From Pyrus communis (lineage: Eukaryota > Streptophyta > Magnoliopsida > Rosales > Rosaceae), in contig NC_084817.1 in NCBI RefSeq assembly GCF_963583255.1, positions 6,347,121 through 6,411,120 of the forward strand: 64,000 nucleotides of DNA, given 5' to 3'. The first letter of the stretch is position 1. The number at the start of each line of letters is the position of its first letter. Below, piece after piece: positions 11,847-22,493 of the stretch. The position numbers were made by a program, and so were the translations under genes. Below the pieces are notes generated by a model, which saw only the letters and a program-made list of their open reading frames with translations, was not told the DNA's origin and did not search any database.

Positions 11847-13887
11847 ATGGATTCCCCAAATGTTGAACGAATTTCAGAGTGCTTTGTCCAGCCACACCAT
11901 GCTTCTGAAGAGTCAGATAAGCCCTTATACTTGACACCAGGTGATCTTGCCATGCTCTCTGTACGCTATATCCAAAAAGGACTTCTGTTTTACAAGCCTC
12001 CAGAAGCTAAACGGGATCCGAAAAACTTCACCGATTCTCTGTTGGAAAGGCTCAGGCAGTCTCTTTCCGTTGCGCTTGGTCATTTCTACCCGCTTGCAGG
12101 TCGCTTGGTTACCAAAAAATCTGAGGACCCGGCTTTGTATTTGGTGTACGTGGATTTCAACAACAGCCCAGGGACCAAATTCATATATGCGACTATGGAC
12201 ATGTCAATCCCTGACATTCTTTCACCGACTGATATCCCATTAGTGGTCCAATCGTTCTTCGATCATGACAGGGTAGTAAACCATGACGGGCACACCATGT
12301 CTTTGCTGACGATTCAGGTCACGAAACTTGTGGATGGAATCGTCATAGGGCCTTCCTTGAATCACTGCCTTGGTGATGGAACCTCGTTCTGGCATTTCTT
12401 CAACATTTGCGTGGATGCAAATTTCCGCCTTTTCCTTCTTGAATAAAATTGCACTTACAAAACAATTAACACTTTAGGTCAAGGCCAGGAGCATCACGCG
12501 CCCATGATGAATGGGAGGCTTTGGCCGAAGAACCTTCGATGCCAAAGTTAGAATTTTGAGAGAAAAGTGTTTGGAGAATTTAGAGAATTTTGCAAGAGGG
12601 TAGAACTTAGGTTTTTAGAGAAAATGGGGTAGTATATATAGGGCATGGCCGGTCCCCATTGGAGAGAAGGTGGCCGGCCCTTTGTGGTGTTTTTGAGTGT
12701 ATTTTGTAGTTAATTGCCATTAATAGATTAATTAGCTAATTAACATAATTTAAAAGGAATATTTTTGGGGTTACCTTGTAGAGAGGATTTGATGAGGATG
12801 AATGAAATAGGTTTTGAATTATTACCTATTTTGGGCACTTTTGACTTGGTTGAGGGTTGATTGTCACTGCTCGTAGGAATCCGGTATGTTTCGAGGGTAA
12901 TTTTATCATTTTAACCCAAAAATCCATGTGTTACTTTGTGATTATTTTTGGCTCCACAATTTGGTCTGAAATCTTTCAAGCACAAGCACAAAGAGGTCAC
13001 AATGATTTTATAGCTAATATCTCGCGCCTACCTATTCTCGAGCGCTGGTTTCCGGATGGTCGTGGCCCAATCATCAACCTACGTTTCAAACACTCGGATG
13101 AGTTCATTGGCATATATGAAGCTCCCCCTCTCAGGGAGAGAATGTTTCACTTCTCCTCGGAATCCATAGCCAAACTTAAAGCAAAGGCCAATGCAGAGTC
13201 CAAGACCACAAAAATTTCTTCCTTCCGTTCCTTATCTGCCCTTCTCTGGCGCTCCATTACTCGTGCGCGTTGTCTATCACCAGATCAAGGAACCAGCTGC
13301 AGGCATGGTCTAATTTTACGATAACATCCTCAAAAAAATTTCTTTCATTTAACTTTCCATATATTGCTTGATAACCATCATTAACACGGATATTCAATAC
13401 CTTGTACAGTTTGGTTGCGAATAATAGAGCAAGAATAAACCCACCGTTGTCTGGAGAATATTGTGGGAACTCAATTTACCCCGTTATATCAGAAACTGTT
13501 GCAGCAGGTGAGTTGCTTGAACATGGGTTTGGATGGGCGGCATGGAAGTTGCACGAGGCGGTGGTTAACCACAATGACAAGGTGATACGAGAGCTTCTTG
13601 ATGCGTAGCTGAAGTCTCCTGCTGTGTACCAAGTGAGCTATTTTGATCCATTCAGTATTATGATGGGGGGTTCACCAAGATTCAACATGTATGGAAATGA
13701 ATTTGGAATGGGAAAAGGGATAGCACTTTGAAGCGGATACTCAACCAAGTTTAGTGGCAAAGTGTCATCGTATGAAGAACGCGAAAATGGAAGCATAGAC
13801 TTGGAGGTGTGTCTTCCACCTGAAGCAATGAGTGCTCTTGAATGTGACAAGGAGTTCATGGAAGCTGCCTCCGTATCGCAGTATTAG
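11847..13887 (+). pseudogene. BAHD acyltransferase pseudogene 2, split by a solo LTR
   Basis: The first part (11847-12409) is an intact-looking BAHD N-terminal half starting MDSPNVERISECFVQPHH and containing the HxxxD motif as NHCLGDG (~12361-12378). A 549-bp solo LTR then interrupts the codons for FFNxWSE. Coding resumes at 12964 (SEIFQAQAQRG). The intron at ~13307-13408 would need a GC donor. In the last exon a TGG codon has become TAG (13606) and a CGG-type codon has become TGA (~13728). The C-terminus reads NEFGMGK and ends near 13885. BAHD enzymes transfer acyl groups from CoA to alcohols or amines, but this copy cannot make a full protein. The order of events is not certain; the LTR alone would inactivate it. 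Confidence 0.92.
12410..12958. mobile_element. Solo LTR inside BAHD pseudogene 2
   Basis: A 549-bp insertion with ends CGTGGATGC and CTCCACA, close to the TGTGG...CCACA ends of an LTR, is flanked by the 5-bp duplication ATTTG (12405-12409 and 12959-12963). Removing it and one duplication restores the reading frame seen in the BAHD gene at 28.1 kb. It encodes nothing. A second solo LTR of the same family lies at 16855-17441. No internal retrotransposon region is present, so LTR-LTR recombination is the likely origin. Confidence 0.92.
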
Positions 13888-14214
13888 TTATATGGCTTGT
13901 TCATCTGCAAAATTTGTGTGCTGCAAATTAAGGATCACGCCATTTCAACAATTTTAATGTAGAGTTACACAATAGCATGAATATGCTTATTTCAAAAGCG
14001 GAGAAATGAGAAACAAATGTGATAAAAGTATATTTCATGCATAAGTGCTTATTTCAAAAACATTTGAACAAGTGCCTATTTCGAAACATTTGAATAAGGT
14101 GTGAACGGAGAATAAAAACATTTTCACAAAAAAGTTTAGACATAATTACCTAAATTGTCTCTATATTAGTCCATATGCATCAACGTCTACATCAATGATG
14201 GAAGATACAACTTG
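13888..14214. other. AT-rich spacer after BAHD pseudogene 2
   Basis: This is probable 3' UTR and flank of the pseudogene. It has short repeated words such as GTGCCTATTTC/GTGCTTATTTC (14045-14090). No gene or RNA structure is evident. Confidence 0.4.
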
Positions 14215-14226
14215 CATATGTAAATT

Positions 14227-14396
14227 ACCACTCAATACTACGGTCTGGTGGTATTTTTCTTCACTTGGAAGTGAGAGGTCTTAGATTCGAATCTCATGGA
14301 TGGTGAATTCAATACTAAATTAGGCTGACTATTCTGTGGTTTAGCCAAACTCCCCTCCTCTTAGTGTAAAAATATCAATGTACTCAAAAAAACATA
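14227..14396 (+). mobile_element. SINE with target-site duplication
   Basis: The element begins near ACTCAATACTACGGTCTGG, has a box-B-like AGATTCGAATCTC, and ends in an A-rich tail. It is flanked by imperfect 12-bp copies of CATATGTAAATT (14215-14226) and CACATGTAAATT (14397-14408), as expected for retroposition. It belongs to the same family as the copies at 15.3, 59.5 and 60.7 kb and at position 1. Confidence 0.75.
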
Positions 14397-14661
14397 CACA
14401 TGTAAATTGGTAGTGGTACCTTAGGGTTTAAGAGTATACGTTGTTTCCTTCGACCAATCGATTCATATTTGGACCCATCAAAACGAATAAAATGTGTTGC
14501 ACCCGAGCTCATGTTTTCGATTTTCCCTTCCTCGGTATTGCTTGTATAAAAAAATAACTTGTAGGATGTACTTGCTATTTAACTCGTGGCTGAGTCCTTT
14601 GATCTTTACATACACTAATCAGACAAATTGAAACAATATTGTGTGTGATTTTTTTTCAGAA

Positions 14662-14775
14662 AATGAGTTCCAAAAATGTCAAAACAATATCAAACTCCCT
14701 TATCTACCGTTCTTTGGCGGACCATTACTTGCGCGCTGTCTACCACCGGATCAAGGAACCAGCTGCTGGCATGGA
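14662..14775 (+). pseudogene. Small BAHD gene fragment
   Basis: The sequence reads like the KISSF-SLSALLWRSITRA block of BAHD genes but altered (KTISNSLIYRSLADHYLRAVYH). At the nucleotide level it tracks 13203-13310 of BAHD pseudogene 2, including the shared GATCAAGGAACCAGCTGC stretch. It is fused directly to LINE-like coding sequence. It is too short to be functional. Confidence 0.7.
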
Positions 14776-15640
14776 CAGACGTTCTCAATTTCTCATTGAT
14801 CTAGAAGATAAGCTGCTCCAAGATTATTATTCTCTCTTAAATCAGGACTCAAGTTTTTGGGAACAAAATTCAGAGTTTCTTCGCTTAAAGATAGCGACAA
14901 GGAACACCAAAGTTTTTCAATTGTCAACTCTTCATGGAAGGAGGAAAAGCATGTTTAAGACTTAAAGATGGTTGTGTTATTTGGAAGGAAGGTCAAGAGG
15001 ATCTGAAGGCTCTGCTGGTTGATTATTTCAAAGATAGAGTAGGATTCTCTCGCCTTCTATTCCCATCTCCTTCCTTCCCCTCTTCTCACAAATTGCTTTT
15101 TGTCTTCTTCTGGCTATTAAAAAATTAACACCAAACGTTGACGTAGCTTAACTGTAACCGTGCAAATAAGAGAGGAGGGAAAGAGAGAGAGATTAGGAGG
15201 GGAGAGAATCCATTCACTTATAGAAGTTGTAATTCTAGTCTAATAACGATTTCTTCCGTCACTTAATACTACGGTCTAGTAGTATTCTTTCACTTGTAAG
15301 TGAGAGGTCTTAAGTTTGAATCTTGCCAAAAAATGAATTTGGATAACATTTTTGTTATCCCATTGTGAACTGAAGTCCGTTCACTCCCCTTAGCATAAAT
15401 AATATTGTTTGTTAAAAAAAAAAAAAAAAAAAAAAACAATTTATGCCAGGTTTGTAATTCTTCCCTTGATCATCTTTCATATGTTTTTTCAACTTATGCT
15501 ACTATTTGGACTTGGAGAGAGAGTCATTTTCCTCCTCATCTTCATTGGATTTTAAAACTGAATGTGGATGGTGCCTTGGCTGGTCTAATGAGCTAAGCTT
15601 TCGGAGGTGGACTAGGGTTTGAACATGGCTAAAACAATAA
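14776..15640 (+). pseudogene. Degenerate L1-type LINE fragment with SINE insertion
   Basis: Open frames read like the region of plant L1 elements upstream of the reverse transcriptase: a LEDKLLQDYY-type helix, FWEQNSEFLRLK, then DRNTK-like RNTKVFQLST, and after a frameshift near 14950 KDGCVIWKEGQEDLKALL. After a SINE insertion, 15440-15600 reads HWILKLNVDGAL, typical of the RNase H-like domain (LKLNVDGA) at the end of plant LINEs. The reverse transcriptase core is missing, so this is a deleted relic. Identification is by remembered motif pattern. Confidence 0.65.
15258..15436 (+). mobile_element. SINE with 23-A tail
   Basis: The element has the family head TTAATACTACGGTCTAG, a degraded box B AAGTTTGAATC, and a terminal run of 23 A's (15414-15436). 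It is inserted in the LINE relic. No clear target duplication was found by eye. Confidence 0.75.
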
Positions 15641-16849
15641 CTTTTCACATCTGATTGTTGTGATGTTGCTGGAGCAAGATTAGTTGTTCCTTAGTTTGCC
15701 TCTCTCTCTTCTTCTTACATGTGGAGTAAAAAGTAATTCTAAAAATTCTAGAGGCGACACAATGACTTTTGCTCGAAAAGGACAAGATTGCCCTCACTAA
15801 ATGGACAGACTCCTCAGATACTCCCACACGTAGCTCACACTCTTGAAGGTCCCTGCAGCTGAATATGACTGCCCACAGCTCACCTGACCTTGACAAGGAA
15901 AAGTCAAAGCATTAAAGATAAGGATTAATTACCCAAATCCTATCATTAATACATTCCCAATTGAAGTTTGAATCCATTCAAGTAAGTAATTCCTATTTAA
16001 ATCAATTAGGGATATTTATTCTATTATCTCAAGATATTATTTCCTATTTAATATTTTGAAAATGTTTCTCCATAAACCTTAGCCAATGGGATGCCGCCAT
16101 GTGTAGGGTAAAACCCTTACACTATGGCCGACCCTCTCTCCTATATATATTCCCAATTCTACCAAATTTTGGTAAGCTTTTATAACCTTAAAAAGCCCTA
16201 AACACTTACTTTTTTTCAAAGAAACTAACTTAGGCATCGGAGATCTATTGGCCTAACCCCCCTCACCTCGTGGGCGCGTTAGGCTTAAGCCTTTGATCAA
16301 ACGTGTTGATTGTTTTACAAGTGCATTTTAGTCAAAGCTAGATGATAAACCAATATTTATACTATATATTTCGCCCTTTTATATTTCTTTTCTTGTCGAG
16401 TGTAGTTGGAAGTTTTAAGTATTTGTGATACTTTTGCCATATTGTGTTTCTAGGAGCAGCAAGATCGAGTTTAGTGGAAAAGTATGCAAACGGTGGAATT
16501 TTTGAGTGATTCCAGTTGAAGTTGATTCACAAGAGATTGAAGATGATCATATCAAGTTTTCAGCTCAAAGTTCCCAGCCAATTGATCCCAGTTTAAGAAC
16601 GAAGACAAGTCAGCGTGCTGACAGGGCAGTTTGGACCTTTGAAGGTTGCACGAGAGATAAGTACACAATTAAAGCCTAAATTGAGGAAACTTCCTTCTTA
16701 GATTTTGAAGCAGACCTTTCAAGCTTTCTAAGGACATCTCATTCATTGAAATCTAAGGATTTTTGGTCTACTACCAAAAAAAAAAAAACATTATGGCCAA
16801 ATCTGCCCACTCCATTTGGCCAATAAAATAAGAAAGGAAAGACAACATC
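15641..16849. other. Intergenic, probably retrotransposon-derived flank
   Basis: There is no supported gene. The stretch 16250-16700 has the word style of a large gypsy-type LTR, ending in a region about tissue-neutral short words, and 25526-26290 looks like its counterpart on the far side of the array. This may be a large non-autonomous LTR element split by nested insertions. The call is inferred from sequence style only. Confidence 0.35.
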
Positions 16850-16854
16850 ATTGT

Positions 16855-17441
16855 TGTGGATGCAAATTTTCGCCTTCTCCTTCTTTAACAAAATTGCACC
16901 TACAAAACAATCAACACCTTTGATCAAGGCCAAGAGCCTTGCGCGCCCATGATGAATGGGGGGGGGGGGGGGGAGGGGGGAGGGGGCGATTTGGCCAAAG
17001 AACCTCCGATGCCAAAGTTAGATTTTAGAGAGAAAAGTGTTTGGAGAGTTTTTGGGAGTTTTGCATGAGTGTGGAACTCCCCTTTCAAAGAAAATGGAGT
17101 CCTATTTATAGAGCATGGCTGGCCCTTGGATGTTTTTTGGGGTGTAATGGTGATTAATTTGGTGATTAATGGATTAATTAGGAATTGATCCATTAATTAG
17201 CCTAATTAATTTAATTTATAGAGAAGGTTTTGAAGGTTATGGAATGATTTCCTTGTAAAGGATATGGAATAAAGATGGATGAGATAAATTTGAACTTGTT
17301 ACCTATTTTGGGCATTCTTGACTCGGTTGATGGATGATTCTCCACAGCTCGTGTGTACGAAACCCGGTGTGTCTTGAGGGTAATTTTTTCCTTTTCACCT
17401 AAAAATCCACGTGTCGCCTCTTGATTATTTTTTACTCTACA
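16855..17441. mobile_element. Solo LTR that seeded the tandem array
   Basis: A 587-bp relative of the solo LTR at 12410-12958, starting TGTGGATGCAAATT and ending CTCTACA. It is flanked by the 5-bp duplication ATTGT (16850-16854 and 17442-17446). Near its left end the native GGGAGG stretch has become a long G run (from ~16960). This G run is the left junction of the tandem array downstream. It is non-coding. Confidence 0.88.
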
Positions 17442-20400
17442 ATTGTCTTGTGCTTTGCTTTGTCATTAACACTCAGCAGAAAATTGGGTTGGGATTCCAC
17501 TTCTTTGCCTTTGGAGAAAGAGAAAAGTAGGAACATAGAAAGTGGAGAACATGGGGTCTCCACTATAAAGTGGAATTACTTTTGTCTTCCACTTATGGCC
17601 TCTGTGGTTTTGAAAAATCATTACCATTGGTTGAAGGCCACACACGGCAAAGGTGGAGACGGACAAACAGAGAGCAAGAGAAGAAAGCAGAGAGCGACAT
17701 AGGGAAAAAGGGAGGATGGAAGCAACAGAGCAGAAAGAAGCATGCTCTTCTCTTTGAGGAGAAGATCGGAGAGCCCGTCTTGTAAAAAAAGGTGTTTTCT
17801 TTCTTTGATTTTTAATGGATAATTCCTTATGTATTAAAACAAGTATGTATAACTAATTTTCTTTTGCTAGAGCGAGACCATGAGTGTAAGATCCCACATC
17901 GCCCAGGGGAGTGATCCTTATATGTATATTCCCGTCTTTACCTAGCATAAGGCCTTTTGGGAGCTCACTGGCTTCGGGTTCCATGGGAACTTCGAAGTTA
18001 AACGAGTAGCGCGCGAGAGCACTCCCATGATGGGCGACCCACTGGGAAGGGGGGGGAGGGGGGAGGGGGCGCTTTGGCCAAAGAACCTCCGATGCCAAAG
18101 TTAGATTTTAGAGAGAAAAGTGTTTGGAGAGTTTTTGGGAGTTTTGCATGAGTGTGGAACTCCCCTTTCAAAGAAAATGGAGTCCTATTTATAGAGCATG
18201 GCTGGCCCTTGGATGTTTTTTGGGGTGTAATGGTGATTAATTTGGTGATTAATGGATTAATTAGGAATTGATCCATTAATTAGCCTAATTAATTTAATTT
18301 ATAGAGAAGGTTTTGAAGGTTATGGAATGATTTCCTTGTAAAGGATATGGAATAAAGATGGATGAGATAAATTTGAACTTGTTACCTATTTTGGGCATTC
18401 TTGACTCGGTTGATGGATGATTCTCCACAGCTCGTGTGTACGAAACCCGGTGTGTCTTGAGGGTAATTTTTTCCTTTTCACCTAAAAATCCACGTGTCGC
18501 CTCTTGATTATTTTTTACTCTACAATTGTCTTGTGCTTTGCTTTGTCATTAACACTCAGCAGAAAATTGGGTTGGGATTCCACTTCTTTGCCTTCGGAGA
18601 AAGAGAAAAGTAGGAACATAGAAAGTGGAGAACATGGGGTCTCCACTATGAAGTGGAATTACTTTTGTCTTCCACTTATGGCCTTTGTGGTTTTGAAAAA
18701 TCATTACCATTGGTTGAAGGCCACACACGGCAAAGGTGGAGACGGACAAACAGAGAGCAAGAGAAGAAAGCAGAGAGCGACATAGGGAAAAAGGGAGGAT
18801 GGAAGCAACAGAGCAGAAAGAAGCATGCTCTTCTCTTTGAGGAGAAGATCGGAGAGCCCGTCTTGTAAAAAAAGGTGTTTTCTTTCTTTGATTTTTAATG
18901 GATAATTCCTTATGTATTAAAACAAGTATGTATAACTAATTTTCTTTTGCTAGAGCGAGACCATGAGTGTAAGATCCCACATCGCCCAGGGGAGTGATCC
19001 TTATATGTATATTCCCGTCTTTACCTAGCATAAGCCCTTTTGGGAGCTCACTGGCTTCGGGTTCCATGGGAACTTCGAAGTTAAGCGAGTAGCGCGCGAG
19101 AGCACTCCCATGATGGGCGACCCACTAGGAAGGGGGGGAGGGGGGAGGGGGCGCTTTGGCCAAAGAACCTCCGATGCCAAAGTTAGATTTTAGAGAGAAA
19201 AGTGTTTGGAGAGTTTTTGGGAGTTTTGCAAGAGTGTGGAACTCCCCTTTCAAAGAAAATGGAGTCCTATTTATAGAGCATGGCTGGCCCTTGGATGTTT
19301 TTTGGGGTGTATTGGTGATTAATTTGGTGATTAATGGATTAATTAGGAATTGATCCATTAATTAGCCTAATTAATTTAATTTATAGAGAAGGTTTTGAAG
19401 GTTATGGAATGATTTCCTTGTAAAGGATATGGAATAAAGATGGATGAGATAAATTTGAACTTGTTACCTATTTTGGGCATTCTTGACTCGGTTGATGGAT
19501 GATTCTCCACAACTCGTGTGTACGAAACTCGGTGTGTCTTGAGGGTAATTTTTTCCTTTTCACCTAAAAATTCACGTGTCCCCTCTTGATTATTTTTTAC
19601 TCTACAATTGTCTTGTGCTTTGCTTTGTCATTAACACTCAGCAGAAAATTGGGTTGGGATTCCACTTCTTTGCCTTTGGAGAAAGAGAAAAGTAAGAACA
19701 TAGAAAGTGGAGAACATGGGGTCTCCACTATAAAGTGGAATTACTTTTGTCTTCCACTTATGGCCTTTGTGGTTTTGAAAAATCATTACCATTGGTTGAA
19801 GGCCACACAAGGCAAAGGTGGAGACGGACAAACAGAGAGCAAGAGAAGAAAGCAGAGAGCGACATAGGGAAAAAGGGAGGATGGAAGCAACAGAGCAGAA
19901 AGAAGCATGCTCTTCTCTTTGAGGAGAAGATCGGAGAGCCCGTCTTGTAAAAAAAGGTGTTTTCTTTCTTTGATTTTTAATGGATAATTCCTTATGTATT
20001 AAAAAAGTATGTATAACTAATTTTCTTTTGCTAGAGCGAGACCATGAGTGTAAGATCCCACATCGCCCAGGGGAGTGATCCTTATATGTATATTCCCGTC
20101 TTTACCTAGCATAAGGCCTTTTGGGAGTTCACTGGCTTCGGGTTCCATGGGAACTTCGAAGTTAAGCGAGTAGCGCGCGAGAGCACTCCCATGATGGGCG
20201 ACCCACTGGGAAGGGGGGGGGGAGGGGGGAGGGGGCGCTTTGGCCAAAGAACCTCCGATGCCAAAGTTAGATTTTAGAGAGAAAAGTGTTTGGAGAGTTT
20301 TTGGGAGTTTTGCAAGAGTGTGGAACTCCCCTTTCAAAGAAAATGGAGTCCTATTTATAGAGCATGGCTGGCCCTTGGATGTTTTATGGGGTGTAATGGT

Positions 20401-22493
20401 GATTAATTTGGTGATTAATGGATTAATTAGGAATTGATCCATTAATTAGCCTAATTAATTTAATTTATAGAGAAGGTTTTGAAGGTTATGGAATGATTTC
20501 CTTGTAAAGGATATGGAATAAAGATGGATGAGATAAATTTGAACTTATTACCTATTTTGGGCATTCTTGACTCGGTTGATGGATGATTCTCCACAGCTCG
20601 TGTGTACGAAACCCGATGTGTCTTGAGGGTAATTTTTTCCTTTTCACCTAAAAATCCACGTGTCGCCTCTTGATTATTTTTTACTCTACAATTGTCTTGT
20701 GCTTTGCTTTGTCATTAACACTCAGCAGAAAATTGGGTTGGGATTCCACTTCTTTGCCTTTGGAGAAAGAGAAAAGTAGGAACATAGAAAGTGGAGAACA
20801 TGGGGTCTCCACTATGAAGTGGAATTACTTTTGTCTTCCACTTATGGCCTTTGTGGTTTTGAAAAATCATTACCATTGGTTGAAGGCCACACACGGCAAA
20901 GGTGGAGACGGACAAACAGAGAGCAAGAGAAGAAAGCAGAGAGCGACATAGGGAAAAAGGGAGGATGGAAGCAACAGAGCAGAAAGAAGCATGCTCTTCT
21001 CTTTGAGGAGAAGATCGGAGAGCCCGTCTTGTAAAAAAAGGTTTTTTCTTTCTTTGATTTTTAATGGATAATTCCTTATGTATTAAAACAAGTATGTATA
21101 ACTAATTTTCTTTTGCTAGAGCGAGACCATGAGTGTAAGATCCCACATCGCCCAGGGGAGTGATCCTTATATGTATATTCTCGTCTTTACCTAGCATAAG
21201 GCCTTTTGGGAGCTCACTGGCTTCGGGTTCCATGGGAACTTCGAAGTTAAGCGAGTAGCGCGCGAGAGCACTCCCATGATGGGCGACCCACTAGGAGGGG
21301 GGGGGAGGGGGGAGGGGGCGCTTTGGCCAAAGAACCTCCGATGCCAAAGTTAGATTTTAGAGAGAAAAGTGTTTGGAGAGTTTTTGGGAGTTTTGCAAGA
21401 GTGTGGAACTCCCCTTTCAAAGAAAATGGAGTCCTATTTATAGAGCATGGCTGGCCCTTGGATGTTTTATGGGGTGTAATGGTGATTAATTTGGTGATTA
21501 ATGGATTAATTAGGAATTGATCCATTAATTAGCCTAATTAATTTAATTTATAGAGAAGGTTTTGAAGGTTATGGAATGATTTCCTTGTAAAGGATATGGA
21601 ATAAAGATGGATGAGATAAATTTGAACTTATTACCTATTTTGGGCATTCTTGACTCGGTTGATGGATGATTCTCCACAGCTCGTGTGTACGAAACCCGAT
21701 GTGTCTTGAGGGTAATTTTTTCCTTTTCACCTAAAAATCCACGTGTCGCCTCTTGATTATTTTTTACTCTACAATTGTCTTGTGCTTTGCTTTGTCATTA
21801 ACACTCAGCAGAAAATTGGGTTGGGATTCCACTTCTTTGCCTTTGGAGAAAGAGAAAAGTAGGAACATAGAAAGTGGAGAACATGGGGTCTCCACTATGA
21901 AGTGGAATTACTTTTGTCTTCCACTTATGGCCTTTGTGGTTTTGAAAAATCATTACCATTGGTTGAAGGCCACACACGGCAAAGGTGGAGACGGACAAAC
22001 AGAGAGCAAGAGAAGAAAGCAGAGAGCGACATAGGGAAAAAGGGAGGATGGAAGCAACAGAGCAGAAAGAAGCATGCTCTTCTCTTTGAGGAGAAGATCG
22101 GAGAGCCCGTCTTGTAAAAAAAGGTTTTTTCTTTCTTTGATTTTTAATGGATAATTCCTTATGTATTAAAACAAGTATGTATAACTAATTTTCTTTTGCT
22201 AGAGCGAGACCATGAGTGTAAGATCCCACATCGCCCAGGGGAGTGATCCTTATATGTATATTCTCGTCTTTACCTAGCATAAGGCCTTTTGGGAGCTCAC
22301 TGGCTTCGGGTTCCATGGGAACTTCGAAGTTAAGCGAGTAGCGCGCGAGAGCACTCCCATGATGGGCGACCCACTAGGAGGGGGGGAGGGGGGAGGGGGC
22401 GCTTTGGCCAAAGAACCTCCGATGCCAAAGTTAGATTTTAGAGAGAAAAGTGTTTGGAGAGTTTTTGGGAGTTTTGCAAGAGTGTGGAACTCC
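16960..22493 (+). repeat. Tandem array, five ~1,083-bp units plus a partial unit
   Basis: Units begin at G-rich tracts near 16960, 18049, 19132, 20213, 21297 and 22380 (partial, ending at 22493). Each unit contains, in order: a G run with the motif GGGGGGAGGGGGG, the 3' ~480 bp of a solo LTR, the LTR's ATTGT duplication, ~430 bp of flank, the sequence ATGAG, and the first ~165 bp of a Cassandra LTR up to the end of its 5S box C. Units differ by few bases. Units 4 and 5 share variants absent from 1-3 (for example a GATGTTTTATGGGG change), so they copied last. The short open frames repeated in every unit lack conservation of a start codon and are not genes. Confidence 0.95.
17885..18048 (+). 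repeat. Cassandra LTR 5' half with 5S rRNA-like core, array unit 1
   Basis: Starts TGTAAGATCCCACATC and runs to CCCACTGGGAAG, the end of the 5S box C, where it stops at the G run. It keeps the box A region (GAAGTTAAACGAG), an intermediate element and box C (GATGGGCGACCCACTGG). Equivalent copies start at 18968, 20049, 21134 and 22217. Whether RNA polymerase III uses these is unknown. Confidence 0.85.

Noticed and set aside
17421..22117. Families of 93-, 71- and 66-aa open frames repeated in every array unit
   Set aside because: They repeat only because the DNA repeats. The longest starts at TTG, there is no recognisable domain, and they overlap the LTR end and plain flank.
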